NCBI GenBank assembly: GCA_905132765.1
Contig: CAJHQP010001846.1
Coordinates: 36,838 to 100,837 of the forward strand
Length of the DNA stretch: 64,000 bases
Direction: 5' to 3'
From: Moricandia arvensis
Lineage: Eukaryota > Streptophyta > Magnoliopsida > Brassicales > Brassicaceae
Positions 44,457 to 57,168 of this stretch are shown here, one piece after another. The notes beneath the pieces were generated by a model. It worked only from the letters and a program-made list of their open reading frames with translations, did not search any database and was not told the origin of the DNA. The translations under genes and the position numbers were made by a program. Position 1 is the first letter of the stretch, and each line of letters opens with the position of its first letter.

Positions 44457-44783
44457 CTCCTATTCTCTCTCTTTGGCCTCATCCTCTAAATTAGACTACG
44501 TGTCGTTTATTGTTCGGGCTATACAACCGCGTTCCGTTTTTAAACTCTAAAAAAAACACAGCTCGTCTGTTTTATTTTGGTCAAAGTTACCACGTGGGGG
44601 TATTCTGATTGCATATTACAAGATAACATGCTTTTTTCTAGTCTAAACTCTTTTACAATATGTTTGGCTGGGTTTATTTATGTTAATCATCCTTGTAATA
44701 AAATAAATAAAAGGGAAGGTTCCATTGTTTGTCAACAATCGCACGTGTGGGGGTCTCATCCACCGACCAACGTACCTTGTGTC
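44457..44783. promoter_or_regulatory. Intergenic promoter region with two G-boxes
   Basis: CACGTG occurs at 44591-44596 and 44742-44747, in both cases soon followed by a GGGGGT run. These are G-box cores bound by bZIP/bHLH factors in plants. The region lies between the FAD oxidoreductase start (44456, -) and the displaced HAC-like gene. Copia-3 now separates the G-boxes from HAC. Confidence 0.4.
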
Positions 44784-45050
44784 TATTGTTTAAATCGTAT
44801 GAACTTCAAGAATTAATAAGAATTACTCTCTTATTTAGCTTAAGAAAATCTCTCAAAACTTAAGCTCTCACAAACTCTCAAATCTCATAAGTTATGTCAC
44901 AAGTTGACATCTCCTTATATAAAACATAAAACTCCTATTCTCAATTGGACTTAGTTAGATAACTCCTAAACTAAGTTTATCTTGTAAATATATTACAAGT
45001 AGGATTAGGATAACTTAGATTCTAAGTTATCTTCAAGTTTATTTTCAACA
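44784..45050 (-). repeat. Copia-3 3' LTR
   Basis: 267 bp. It differs from the partner at three positions (two G/A and one C/A). The gag-pol stop codon (45005-45007) lies inside this LTR. Confidence 0.95.
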
Positions 45051-48000
45051 TTCTCCCCTTTAAACTTGAAGTTAACTTCACTCAAATCTTGAACTCCGAT
45101 GAGCTCTCTCATTTCCTTGAGCTTGATTCGTCCGAGTGCCTTGGTTAGAATATCAGCTCGTTGTTCATTTCCTGGTATATGCTGCACGTCCACCTGCTCA
45201 TTCTCGACGCATTCACGTATGAAATGATAACGTTTATGTATATGCTTACTCCGTCCATGAAACACAGGATTCTTTGTGAGAGCAATTGCAGATTTGTTAT
45301 CTATACGAATTTCCACCTTTTGACATGGTTTCTCGGTTATTTCTTCAAGTAACTCCTGCAACCAGATCGCTTGTTTGGCGGCTTCAGTGGCGGCCATGAA
45401 CTCGGCTTCACACGAGGAGAGGGCCACGGTCTCTTGCTTCTGCGAGCACCAAGATATGGGACACTCATTCAAGTAGAATACGTGACCAGTGGTACTTCTC
45501 CCATCGTCATCATCAATGTTATGACTCGAGTCACTGTACCCGACCAACTCCATTGTGTTAGCTCGCTTGAACTTTAAACCGAACGTTGTAGTGCCTTTAA
45601 GATATCTCAATATTTGCTTCAATGCGACTGCGTGTGAAGTTTTTGGTTGATGCATATATCTACTAAGCACACCAACACAGAATGAAAGATCTGGCCGAGT
45701 GTGTAGTAGATACCTAAGACACCCGATGTTCCGCCTATACTCTGTCTCGTCGATGCTCTGTTCTTCTTGTGCTTTTGATAGTTTTAAACCAAACTCCATG
45801 GGAGTGTATGTAGCGTTACAACCCTCCATACCAGTTTCACTTAGTATTTTCTCCGCATATCGTTCTTGCTTCAAGGTTATTCCATCTGGTCGTTGATCAA
45901 CTTCAATACCCAAGTAATATGTCAGTAGTCCAAGATCACTCATGTCGAAATTTGCTGACATCTCTTTCTTGAATTCACATATCATCTCTGCGCAGGACCC
46001 GGTGACTAGAAGGTCGTCGACGTATACGGCGACCAAGATCAGTTGTTTGCTGCCTTTCTTGCGGTACAAGGAGGGCTCTTTCGAGCATTTTATGAAGTTT
46101 AACCTTTCAAGTACTTTGTTTAACTTCTCATTCCATGCTCTTGGAGCTTGCCTTAAGCCATACAAAGCTTTCTTTAGCTTATAGACTTTATCTTCACTCC
46201 CCTTTACCTTGAAACCCTCCGGTTGGCTTACATAAACATCTTCTTTTAGTTCTCCATGGAGAAATGCAGTTTTCACATCGAGATGATGAATTTCCCACCC
46301 TTTTGATGCTGCTAAAGCAATTATAAACCTGACTGTCTCTATTCGTGCTACTGGAGCAAATACTTCTTCAAAATCTATACCATGTCGTTGTATGTATCCC
46401 TTTGCTACCAGTCGCGATTTGTACTTGTTTATAGTCCCGTCTGAATTTCTTTTGATTTTGAATATCCACTTAAGACCTATTGCTTTAGCTCCTTTTGGTA
46501 AGTCGACGAGATCCCAAGTATTATTTCTTACGATTGATTCTATCTCGTCTTGACACGCATCTCTCCAAACTTTTTCTTCCATAGCTTCACTAAAACTCCA
46601 TGGTTCTTCGTTCAGAAGAAGCAGAAGACGCTCTCCCTCAACTTCCGCGAGGTATATGTAGTCACTTAGGTAGGAAGGTTTCTTACTCTCTCTCGTTGAT
46701 CTCCTAAGTTGTACTTCCTCTGTATCGTGTGCAGCATCAGTTACTGACTCATCGTCATCGTCGGCTTGCTCGTATGTGTTGTCATGGTGATCTTCTCCTT
46801 CTTCGATCTCCTCTGTTATATTCTCTTGACTTTCAACAGTACTGAAAGGAAGTTTGAACATACCCGGCTCATCATCGTTGTTGTTGATATTGTTCCACTT
46901 CCAACCTCTGCTTTCATCAAAAACAACATCTCGGCTAACCGTTATTTTCTTGCTTGTTGGATCAAACATCCTGTAAGCTTTTGAACCTGGTTCGGTTCCT
47001 AGATGCAGCAGTGTTCTCGATCTATCGTCCAATTTTCGCAGGTGAGGTGTTTCCGACTTAACATATCCAATGCACCCAAATATTTTTAGGTGTTTGACAC
47101 TCGGTTTCCTTCCCTTGAATAGTTCGTATGGCGTCTGCTCCTTAAGGGATCGTGTCGCCACTCTGTTTATGAGATAACATGCATGTCTAACGGCTTCCCC
47201 CCATAGGTAATTAGGTATACCCATGTGCTTTAAGATACTGCGTGTCATCTCCAACAGGGTTCTATTGCGTCTCTCTACCACTCCGTTTTGTTGTGGCGTA
47301 TATGGAGCGGTTAAATGTCTTTGAATCCCTGATGCCTCACAAAATCTGTTGAATTCCATTGATGTAAACTCGCCACCCCTGTCTGTTCTAAATGTCTTTA
47401 TAGACAATCTTGTTTCTTTTTCGACAGTTGTTTTGAACGATTTGAATTTATCAAATGCTTCTCCTTTCTCTTTCAATAGTATCGTCCACATGTAACGCGA
47501 GTGATCGTCTATTAACACGAATATGTATTTGTTTCTTGCTGCGGTCGATGGTGAGATAGGCCCACAGAGATCTCCATGCACAAGTTCAAGCCTTTCAGTT
47601 GCTCTATACGTGGTTGTTTGGGGAAACGACAATCTTGCTTGCTTTCCAAGCATACATGATTCGCAGATCTCCTTCTCAACTTTGATTTTAGGTATTCCTA
47701 GAACCAACTCCTTTTGAATCATTAGTCTTAGTGAATCCATTCCGACATGGCCAAGTCGTGCATGCCATCGTGCTGAATCGGTTTGAGCACTCAGTTGTAA
47801 GCACTTCTCATCATCTTTCTCCATAAGTACTTTATAAAGACGGTTCATTGATCTCCTTGCGCTTGTAATGAGTTTTCCGTCCTTGTCATGCAATGTTAAG
47901 TAGTTATCCTTCATTCTCACCTCGCACCCGGATTCAGTAGCTTGACCAAGACTAATGATATTACTCTTCAACTCTGGAATAAAATACACATCTGCTAGGA

Positions 48001-49144
48001 CCTTTTTCTCGCCGTTTTGACTTATGAACTTAACAGATCCTTTCCCACATATATCGATTCGAGAATCGTCGCCAAATCTTACCTTTCCTGTGATAGTTTC
48101 ATCAATACTTTTGAAATAGCTCTTATTCCCAGTCATATGATTGCTAGCTCCGTTGTCTAGATACCATATCTTGTCCCCATCCTTGTTTGACTCGAACTCC
48201 TTAGGTTTTATGTTCCTTTCGTTTAAATATACTACTTCATGCATTAATAATTTATCAGCTTCATGTGTCTCGTCTTCTTTGTTCTCGTAGGTTTCTTGTA
48301 ACTTGAGTAGTCTATCCGGGCAGCCTGATGCGAAGTGACCATTCTTGTCGCAACGATAACAAGTAATTTTTGACATGTCATAGTCTCGATACGATCTTCC
48401 TCGTCCTCGTCCTTTTCCATAGAATCTTCCTCCTCGACCTCTGTTTCGATAATCTCCATAGTAATCTCGTTGTGTCTGAGTTGGTGATGATTCCGTGTTG
48501 GCGTACATCAGCTTACTTTGATTTTCTCGATCTTCTTCTTCTTCATCCGCAACTCTTTCTTCATAGGCTTTCAAACGACCAATAATATCTTCGAAACTTG
48601 TGGTTTTAAGATCCAAAACTTGTTCTAATGAGGCCACTATATGAATGTATTTTTTACGAGGGAGACTATGGAGAAACTTCTTGACTAACTTGGGTTCTTC
48701 TATATTTTCTCCCAAAGCCGCAGATTTTGATGCAATTTCGGATAGCTTGCCCACGAAGCTATCGATTGTATCGGCATCTTTCATCTTGAGTCTCTCGAAT
48801 TCCGACATTAGGGTTTGTAATCTGGCTTCTTTTACTCTATCTGCTCCCATATGTCGCGATTTAATAGCCTCCCATACTTTGCTTGCGTTGTCTAGGTCTC
48901 CGACTTGCAGGATAAGAGCTTCGGGTATGGACTGGAATATAAGTGCGATGGCCATGTCGTTTTTCTCTGTTTCCTGCGACTCTGTTTCAATGGCTTCCCA
49001 TGCTTTGTGCACTTTGAGAAGAATTTTCATTCGGATTGCCCAGACAGTGTAGTTCGTCGATGTGAGCATTGGACAGCTTATGGATGATCCTCCGTTATCT
49101 TTTGCCCTTGCTCCCGTTGTTGATGTTGTCGTGATGTCCCCCAT
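45005..49144 (-). CDS. Copia-3 gag-pol polyprotein, complete frame
   Basis: ATG at 49144 (MGDITTTSTTGAR); 1379 codons without a stop. An upstream in-frame TTG inside the LTR is not used as start here. Residues about 25-210 are gag (UBN2-type, LTSTNYTVWAIRMKILL), and 262-275 form the CCHC knuckle CYRCDKNGHFASGC. The protease has LDNGASNHM. The integrase has RWHARLGHVG, CESCMLGK, HGDLCGPIS, TDRGGEF and PQQNGVVERRN. RT has AFLHGELKED and YVDDLLVTG, and RNase H has SSCEAEFMAATEAAKQ. It ends with NEQRADILTKALGR and an acidic tail that runs into the 3' LTR. All expected catalytic residues are visible. The sequence belongs to the group of plant Copia elements often annotated as TNT1-94-like. Confidence 0.95.
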   Translation of the reverse strand: MGDITTTSTTGARAKDNGGSSISCPMLTSTNYTVWAIRMKILLKVHKAWEAIETESQETEKNDMAIALIFQSIPEALILQVGDLDNASKVWEAIKSRHMGADRVKEARLQTLMSEFERLKMKDADTIDSFVGKLSEIASKSAALGENIEEPKLVKKFLHSLPRKKYIHIVASLEQVLDLKTTSFEDIIGRLKAYEERVADEEEEDRENQSKLMYANTESSPTQTQRDYYGDYRNRGRGGRFYGKGRGRGRSYRDYDMSKITCYRCDKNGHFASGCPDRLLKLQETYENKEDETHEADKLLMHEVVYLNERNIKPKEFESNKDGDKIWYLDNGASNHMTGNKSYFKSIDETITGKVRFGDDSRIDICGKGSVKFISQNGEKKVLADVYFIPELKSNIISLGQATESGCEVRMKDNYLTLHDKDGKLITSARRSMNRLYKVLMEKDDEKCLQLSAQTDSARWHARLGHVGMDSLRLMIQKELVLGIPKIKVEKEICESCMLGKQARLSFPQTTTYRATERLELVHGDLCGPISPSTAARNKYIFVLIDDHSRYMWTILLKEKGEAFDKFKSFKTTVEKETRLSIKTFRTDRGGEFTSMEFNRFCEASGIQRHLTAPYTPQQNGVVERRNRTLLEMTRSILKHMGIPNYLWGEAVRHACYLINRVATRSLKEQTPYELFKGRKPSVKHLKIFGCIGYVKSETPHLRKLDDRSRTLLHLGTEPGSKAYRMFDPTSKKITVSRDVVFDESRGWKWNNINNNDDEPGMFKLPFSTVESQENITEEIEEGEDHHDNTYEQADDDDESVTDAAHDTEEVQLRRSTRESKKPSYLSDYIYLAEVEGERLLLLLNEEPWSFSEAMEEKVWRDACQDEIESIVRNNTWDLVDLPKGAKAIGLKWIFKIKRNSDGTINKYKSRLVAKGYIQRHGIDFEEVFAPVARIETVRFIIALAASKGWEIHHLDVKTAFLHGELKEDVYVSQPEGFKVKGSEDKVYKLKKALYGLRQAPRAWNEKLNKVLERLNFIKCSKEPSLYRKKGSKQLILVAVYVDDLLVTGSCAEMICEFKKEMSANFDMSDLGLLTYYLGIEVDQRPDGITLKQERYAEKILSETGMEGCNATYTPMEFGLKLSKAQEEQSIDETEYRRNIGCLRYLLHTRPDLSFCVGVLSRYMHQPKTSHAVALKQILRYLKGTTTFGLKFKRANTMELVGYSDSSHNIDDDDGRSTTGHVFYLNECPISWCSQKQETVALSSCEAEFMAATEAAKQAIWLQELLEEITEKPCQKVEIRIDNKSAIALTKNPVFHGRSKHIHKRYHFIRECVENEQVDVQHIPGNEQRADILTKALGRIKLKEMRELIGVQDLSEVNFKFKGENVENKLEDNLESKLS

Positions 49145-49169
49145 GATTAGTTTAGGCTCTGATACCAAA

Positions 49170-49436
49170 TATTGTTTAAATCGTATGAACTTCAAGAATT
49201 AATAAGAATTACTCTCTTATTTAGCTTAAAAAAATCTCTCAAAACTTAAGCTATCACAAACTCTCAAATCTCATAAGTTATGTCACAAGTTGACATCTCC
49301 TTATATAAAACATAAAACTCCTATTCTCAATTGGACTTAGTTAGATAACTCCTAAACTAAGTTTATCTTGTAAATATATTACAAGTAGGATTAGGATAAC
49401 TTAGATTCTAAATTATCTTCAAGTTTATTTTCAACA
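49170..49436 (-). repeat. Copia-3 5' LTR
   Basis: 267 bp, partner of 44784-45050. Its inner end is two bases from the primer-binding site. Confidence 0.95.
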
Positions 49437-52400
49437 GTGTCTTCGGTCAGCGTCGTCTCCCTCTTGAGTCGTGTCTGTTTCCGCCTCCAATCGTCGTCGT
49501 CTTCGTGAATTGCTGGATTTTTCAAAGGTTTTAGAGCTTTTTATTTTGTTTCGGAAGTCTCTAGGGTTTTGTTGATTTGTGTCCGATTTGACGATTAAGG
49601 TTTTGTTTTTTCTTCTTCTTCTTCCGTGTAATAAAATAATTCACTTTAGTTTAAGTCGTCGTAAGTCCAATATTAATTAGTTGTTGATGATGATTTGCAC
49701 TGGTCAAAACATAATTTTATTAAACTCCTCCACCCACCTACCCCCACATCATATGTGTACAATGATGGCACTTACAAGTGAGAATATGAATGTTGTTCCA
49801 CAACTGACTCATCCCTCTCCTCACACTAGTAGATTACGCAACACTATTCGAATACATATGTAAGCTATTACTTAAATAATCGAATTTACCATTACTGAAA
49901 ATCAATCTTAATTTATGGCATTTTTTGTCTCCTCCAGTCATGCTATCTTACACAAGAAGGTTACTGCAACTAGCTCACTTGAACAGCTAGATCAAAATAT
50001 AAAAAAATCACTAAAATGATTGATGATAAGCTCTGGATTCTGGCTAATTCATCAGAGGTTTCCACTTTCTTTCTTTCTTTTTATTTATTCAATATAGTCT
50101 ATTGCATACTATTATTATTCATAACATTCACTCTCTCGCACTTTTGCAGAAGGCCTACACATATTTAGGAGATCTTGAAGCCCGCATTGATTCTCTTCTC
50201 AACTTAATTAAAAGAAAAAACATTTTGGAGAAGCATCGGCATGCTTGTCCTCCAACTTCTTCTTTTGTTGCCATGATGAGCGTTTCATCACTTCCTCTCC
50301 ATACTACTACTTACAACAACAACAACTTTGCTGGAGGAACTTTTCATTCTGAAAACAACATTCATTGCACAACCGAAGGTCAAATCCAACTACTCATCTC
50401 TCTAAATATACAAATTTATCATAACTCTTATCAATTACTTCTCTTTCGTTTTACAATGCAGGGTTCCCTGGCAATAACAACATACATGGGTTTCACAGAA
50501 CTGAGCCACTCTACAGTGATGGTGCAAATTACCAGATGGTTGATAGTTCTAGGCCCCAACTTACTTCTTCTGGCTTTGGATTTTGCATGAACACCGTACC
50601 CCTTGCTACTTCTTCTCAACCAACTTTTTCTATACTTTTTGCTCAGGATACACGTACATTCCACCTGAATTATATGCTGAGAGTTGATGCTACCTTCACA
50701 AGTAATCAGCCATACCTGCATCAAACTTCATACCCACTTCATCAGCTCAGGAATACGACTTTCCAATCTACTTCCGCTCAACAATTCTTTGACCATCAAT
50801 CTCAAGGACAACATTCTCGACAACTATCAGAATCAAGATCATTTAGTTTACCAGGATGCTTATCAGACTCAGCTAGCTACGAGTTTACCTCTTCCTGTCA
50901 ACAATGGACCAAGCTTGGATTATTACAAAGAAGCTCTTGAGCAACAAGCCATAAATGAGTTCAAAGCATCCAAGTTGCAGTACCAACAAAATGCTTCTCA
51001 AAATACATCTCTCCATAGTAATCATTTGACTTCTTCTCCATCTCTCCCACCACATCCCCATGATCAAAAGCAGTCGGCATCAGTCATGGTGAAAAGGCAG
51101 TCATCTCTTCAGAACTCAACACAAAAATCAAAAAACAATAATGGAGACAAAAAACATCTTGGGGTTATGGTGAGTCAAACAACTCCTATGCATCCAAAAT
51201 CTCTTCATCGCTGCAGCTCGTCTGCAAGAAAACCTCAAATATCAAAAAACAATAACGGAGAGAGAGAAATTATTGGGGTTAACTTATGTCAAACAACACC
51301 TAATGTAACTTTAATTGGTCATTGCTGCTCGTCTGAAAGAGCGACTCTAATTGTTTCTCCTATAAGCACTGTTGAGAGGAAACGTATTCTATATGGAAAT
51401 AATACATCAAGCAAACATGTCAATGGAGATCGTAGCCAAGATGTTAGGAATCAGATTCGGTGGCTTTTACTTCTGGAGCATGCACATTATTGTAGAGCAA
51501 CATGAGATAAGTGTTTGTCCAAGTTCTGCCTTCCTATCAAAAAGCTACTGGAACATATGAAACGCTGCAAGGTACCTGATTGTACAGAACCACGTTGTTG
51601 GCTAACTCGGAAATTGCGTCTTCATTACGAGGAGTGCCGGAACAAATCTTGCCATATATGTGTACATGTCAATGATAACATCAAAAAGAATAGGATCAAA
51701 AGAGGCACTAGACCAAGGGTATCTTCAGATTCTATGCAAGCATACAACAAAAGAAGCACAAAAGCTATATATGTTGGTGATGATCTTCAACCCTCAGTTA
51801 AGCGCCTGAAAATAGAGCAACCCTCTCAGATTGCAACTTATGAGAGTGAGCGCATGTCTGTATCAGCATGTGGTTCTTCAATGACTAAGAAATAGATATA
51901 TGGTTGCAAAGTGATGACTTTCAAAGTGTCAAAGTTGAGGTTATGCCTATGAACATAAATCTTTCTGATGTTTCCAGGATTCCCGTTACCGTAGAGTTGG
52001 AGAAGCATGTTGCTAAAAATATTCCCATGGGTGGCCAATCTTCTATGAATGCCAAAACTACTTGTTTATCGTCACAAGGGAAACCCAAATGTATGAATGA
52101 AATGAGTGCACCAAAGGAAGAGAATGCGAAACAATCCATGGATGCGTCTAAGATGTAAATCTCATCACTTGTTGAATTGTCAACTATAGAGCAAGTAAAG
52201 GAGCATATTCGCGGTCTTCGTCAATAGGTAGGCAAGGTAAACAATCAGATTTTAAAGCTTCATTTTTGTTAGGTTTAACTAATATTAACTTTGAGTTTAT
52301 CTTGGCAATGCCCCTTTCTTGGTTTCATGAGGTCTCATTTCGTCTGTTGTGTATTCTTCTTTTGTTGGTGCATATTGTCTTAAGAAAAGCAACTAAGGCT

Positions 52401-53228
52401 GAATATAGTTTCCCTCTTTTTGTGATTATATTTTCAGAGTAAAACCAAGGCGGACAAAAACAAAGCAATGGGGTGCTCCATCTCTGCGGATGCTTGCAAG
52501 TTATGTGCTATTGAGAGGCTTGTATCTGAGCCTTACCTATTTATTGTTCCTCTTGTGGTGTACGCATCAAGAGAAATGCCTTACACTGTAGTGTTAATGC
52601 TGGTGAGTCACATCATTGTGTCTGCGCAACTTGCTACACCGATGCGCGTGAAAACTTTGTTTTTGTTGATGGAACTTCTATACCGAAAGCAAGGCTTGAG
52701 AAGAAGAAAAATGATGAACAAGTTATAGAAGGGGTATGTATGCCTCATGACTTAATAAAAAAATCTAAAGTTTTCTTCTTTTGTTCTGTGTGACTGAAAC
52801 AATGGTTTCATGCAGTGGGTGCAATACGATAAGTGCCAAGCGTGGCAACATCAAATTTGTGCTTTGTTCAACAGCTGAAGGAACCATGGGGAAGCCACCA
52901 AATACACTTGCCCTAATTGTTATATCCAAGAGGTGAAACAAGGAGAAAGAAGACCATTACCACAAAGTGTTATTCCAGGTGCAAAGAGTTTACCAGATAC
53001 TATTCTTAGCAACCATATAGAGGAGCGGCTATTTAAAAACTTGAACAAGGAAAGACAAGAGAGGGCTAGATTTCAAGGGAAAAGTTATGAGGAGGTAATC
53101 TTAAATTCTTTTGATGTTTGTTTTCCTCTGCTAATGGAGGTCAATAGTTTTACATTTTTGTTCGAGCTTGGGATAAGAACAAGATTCTTGGAAAATATGA
53201 TTTCTTTTTAGGAAATATAGAGGGTTAT

Positions 53229-54094
53229 TATTGGAATGAGGATTAAATAAAGCTGGAGGTGATAAAGAGAACAAGCAAATCCGGAACAAGCAGATTTGAA
53301 TCTGTCCGTACAGTCTTGGCTTGCAAGTTACCAAACTTAACCTAGAATGACTTGGGAGACAAGGAAGGTGTGGAATTCGTCCAGATTAATATTCTGAACA
53401 ATATTTGAAGTTTAAATTAAGCTCCTGACCGTTGGAGTGAGCTGAGGCAAGTGGGGATTTAATTAGAATAAAAGTCACTATCTCTTCCTTGCTGCAGAAA
53501 CTCTATTGGCTTCTTCCTCATGCTTAGTTTATTCATTTGTTAGTTATGAATTGTTAATTCAGCCTTTGTCTTGTTGCTGCTGCTGTAAACCCTAAGGCTC
53601 TCCTCTATAAATAAAGAGGCAGCCTCATTGTAATGGAAACACAAGAAAATAAGAGATAAGCTTTCTATAAAACTCGTGTACTTCCATCTTCTTTACTAAG
53701 TGTTTAGCAAATCATTCACAATGTAGAGAGATAGAGTTACACGGATTTGGGTCTGCCTAAGGGCAGATCAGTGCTTACCCATTCACTCTAAATTAGTCTA
53801 AACTCTTCTTTACTTTCTTCTATTCTCTAGCTTACTGATTCTAAATCCTTGTAGCTTAAAGAACACAAACCATCAGTGTTGTGTTACTTCACAAGGATAG
53901 ATTCATACTAGAGTTTTATTCTGCTCTTAGTTTAATTCTAGAGTTATTGTATCAATCTCACAGCCACTTAATCTCTCTAGATTCAGATGGTTGTGTAGAT
54001 TATTTTTGCTGAGAGGATTCAATCACAAGTTGATTGTCTCTTCCATTCTTAAAGAGTGAGTTCATGTTCTTAGCTTTTCTTAGCTTTTCCAACA
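53229..54094 (+). repeat. LARD 5' LTR
   Basis: 866 bp, with CTCTATAAATAAAG TATA-like box near 53603 and end CTTTTCCAACA. The partner is 57169-58030. Confidence 0.94.
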
Positions 54095-54106
54095 TGGTAT
54101 CAGAGC

Positions 54107-57100
54107 ATAGTTGCTCTCTTGGGCTGAACTCACTTCTTATATTTTGATTTTCTTCATTCTGAAGCTCTCTCTCACTTTGAAATAGTTTTGATGAGCTGTG
54201 TGGCTGGGATTCAAAACATGGGCAGTAGAGAGTTTAGATGAAGTATGTTTTCCAAAATTCAAGATGCAATCTTTAAATGTTTTTTTTAATCAGTGACTCT
54301 CCCCTTGATCTCCTCATTGTTTAAGGTTTGGATGAAAGACTGAAATATGTTCTTACCAGCCTGAGGGAGGGAGAAAAGATTATACTTGTGTCTTGAAAAA
54401 AAAAACACTTGAATCGATTTCAAAAATGTGTGTGTTCTTCATCTTGTCTAATGACTTCTTTTAAGAGGACAAGATGAAGTTCGGTTTTGTTGGTTCCTCT
54501 CTCCTATGTGTAAGCTTTGGTCCTGATCCTGAGTTGGGATTATAAGAACAAAGCCTAAGGGAGGGCAATGGAACAAAAGACTTCATCTGTTTTGGTTTAA
54601 AATTGATTGTTTACAAAGATGAAGTTCTTTCTCCTTAAAACAGTAGCAGTCTTTTATCCCCTTTGTCTCTCAATATTTTCAAACTTGGTAAAAGACTTTG
54701 TGTCTAGTGAAACCAATGCTTGAGGGAGGGAGAGAGACTGATGGTGAATTGATGAAAAATGATTTGCAAGAGCATTTGAGTTTCAGATTTAAAGAAAAGC
54801 TCTTTGAAAGGGATTTGTCTTAAAACAATTTCTGCCTTTGAAAAATGTTTTTCAAATATTCCAGAGTATTTTAAATTTATTTTTTAGTATCTTTGCTTGG
54901 TTTGTTACAAGCTTGGAAATATTTTAGAAATTGATTTCCCCTTATGAAAATGTTTTGAAAAGTAATCTAAAATTCTGGAAAGTATTTTTTTAAAATTATT
55001 TTGATAAGTTCTTGATGAACTCTTGGTTTAGTAAAACCATTTTAAAAGGTTTTAAATCCTTAGAAAAGTGTTTAGTAAAACTATTTTCTTCTCTTGGCCT
55101 TTATGGCCTTTGAACTTGGTTGATGGACAAAGAATTGTGTTCCATTGACTCTTGTTCTTTTTCTCCAGAAATCACCTTTGTGTGATCTAATCCCTTAATG
55201 AGGTATTGTTGTTGTTAAGGTTGCAGGAATCTCTTGAAGGGAGCATGTCCTTGCATCCATGAAATAAAAGACTGGTTGAGAAGTTATTGCCTCTCCAGAA
55301 TTGTTGATCAACCATGAACGCCTTAGGGCTGTGGTTTGATGTTTTGCTCAGCCATAGAACCTTGAAGGTCATGGACTGAAGATGCTTCTGCTTACTTGGA
55401 AACTCCGATGAAGTGAGTTGTCCTCTTGCTCCTGTAAACTGGTGGGAACTGAATGCCTCACCAACACTGTGGCTCAGCCATGATGCATACTTGAGCATGA
55501 TGCTCTGATGTGTTTGTCAGCCTTATGCCTTGACTATAGCTTCCGCAAAACAGAGCAAGACTCTGTCCATCCATTTTACTCTGGTTACTTCTAACACTCT
55601 TTATACTTTGGTTACTTATACTCTCATTTTACAATGATCATTCACTCTCTGTTTAATGCATTCTTGCTTTCTCCTTTGGCACTTTTGGAACTTCCACAAG
55701 CGTGAGTGTGCCCTCACTAGGAAGTTCCACCACTGATTTTGCCTTTGATTTTCTAAGTTCACAGATTCAAATGATTGATATGATGATAGTCTCATTGAGA
55801 CATGAAGTTAAATGTGTGGGCACAGAACATATCTGAAGTTAGAACCGATTGCCCCAGCTTGAAGAACCTGGTGTGAAGAGTCTGGTGGAAAGCGATGGAT
55901 CAGCTTGACAGAAGGAGTCTGTTGCCTGGAGGTGCAAGCACATACTGTAGTTAGAACCAATGGAGACCTTTAGGGTGGAAGTTGATGGATCAGCTCAGAT
56001 GTGACTGGTTCTCTCCCTGGTGGATCATGGACCATTCCATTGATTCACTTGGCAGTTCTAAAATTGCTTCCGCAAAACTCTCATTCTTAATCTTACTCTT
56101 ACTCTCCATTATTCTCTCATATTCTCTCATACTCTTGTTACTAATTCTCTGGTTACTTTATTCTCTCCATCATTCACTAATTTTGTGCTTTGAATCTGTC
56201 CATACTCAACAGGTTCTAAGTTTAAGAATTGTGATTGGTGTTTGTACTTGGTTGTCTCAAGAAGACAATACAAGTTTGGTTGATCTAGAGCAACATCAGA
56301 AGCAAGCTTTGGGGGTTAGAACCAATGGCCTCAGATTCATGGACCCAAGACAAGAAGATCTTGAAGAGAAGTGGCTGTAGGAAAGTGATGAATCAACTCA
56401 CCAGCAAGATGTTAGCTAAGGGTCAGTATGCTTCATGATGAAGCATCAAGAAGACACAACCATGGAGCAGTGTGTACTTCCATTTTGTGTTAAAGAAAGA
56501 GGTGGTGCACAAGTTCAAATCATGGCGCCAACACTATCAACAATCAGTTCAGGTCATGGCGGTTCAAAGACATGTTCAAACTGCAAAGAGGACCATGAGC
56601 AAAGAAGTTTCAAGTACAAATAAAGCCAAGGTCATAGCTATCCAAATGCACCGCAAAGGCTATACTCTTTTTGCCCTCATCATGGTTTTATCCCAAGGGG
56701 TTTTACATGGTGAGGTTTTTAATGAGGTAGTCATTTGTGTGTTGCAAGCTTGGCCTTTGGTCCATAAACCCTCGTGATGACCCAGCAGTCCAAGCTTGAG
56801 GGAGGGTATTAGAGTGTGGAGATGAGAAGTCCAAACATAAGTGAAGGCCAAGCATCTCCATATGAAAGAAGAGAAGTATCTTCTGCAAATGGTCTTGAAG
56901 TGTGAAGCAAGTGGCGCCTAATCTGAGTATGAAGTAAAGGGTGCTTATTTGACATTGAAGAGAGGCCATGATCCAGAGTTTATGAGTCACTCAACCTCAC
57001 CATAAGGCTCATAAACTCACTGGCCAATCCCTAGGCTGAGAGGCTTGTACTCTTTTCCTAAGTGTGGTTTTATCCCAAAGGGTTTTCTATTCTTAGGTTT

Positions 57101-57156
57101 TTAATGAGGCAAGTACTCTCAGTTCCAAGCTTGCCCAAGGATCTCCTATGGTCAAG
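54107..57156 (+). other. LARD interior, non-coding, with internal repeats
   Basis: No protein domain recognised. The word TTGAGGGAGGG or a close variant occurs near 54361, 54556, 54720 and 56798, and resembles the polypurine tract at 57157. A block of type GTTAGAACC(A/G)AT...GATGGATCAGCT recurs near 55840, 55950 and (weaker) 56317. The copy at 56798 is followed by TATTAGAGTGTGG, which may be the trace of an older element end. Confidence 0.6.
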
Positions 57157-57168
57157 CTTGAGGGGGAG

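Larger units (their letters stand above)
44784..49436 (-). mobile_element. Copia-3: young, apparently coding-intact LTR retrotransposon
   Basis: 4653 bp on the minus strand with two 267-bp LTRs (3' LTR 44784-45050, 5' LTR 49170-49436) and target duplication GTGTC (44779-44783 and 49437-49441). The LTRs differ at 3 of 267 positions (1.1%). The primer-binding site TGGTATCAGAGCC is the complement of 49155-49167. The polypurine tract AAAGGGGAGAA is the complement of 45051-45061, directly at the 3' LTR. The LTR ends are TG...TA in the element's sense, not TG...CA. It carries one uninterrupted gag-pol frame, so it is a candidate for an autonomous, recently active element. Confidence 0.97.

Noticed and set aside
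49145..49195. Upstream in-frame extension of Copia-3 gag into the LTR
   Set aside because: It would need a TTG start and would translate the primer-binding site; the ATG at 49144 is the natural start.
55187..56380. Several 90-130-codon frames inside the LARD
   Set aside because: On mixed strands, no conserved motif, and not continuous with each other; chance frames in a non-coding interior.
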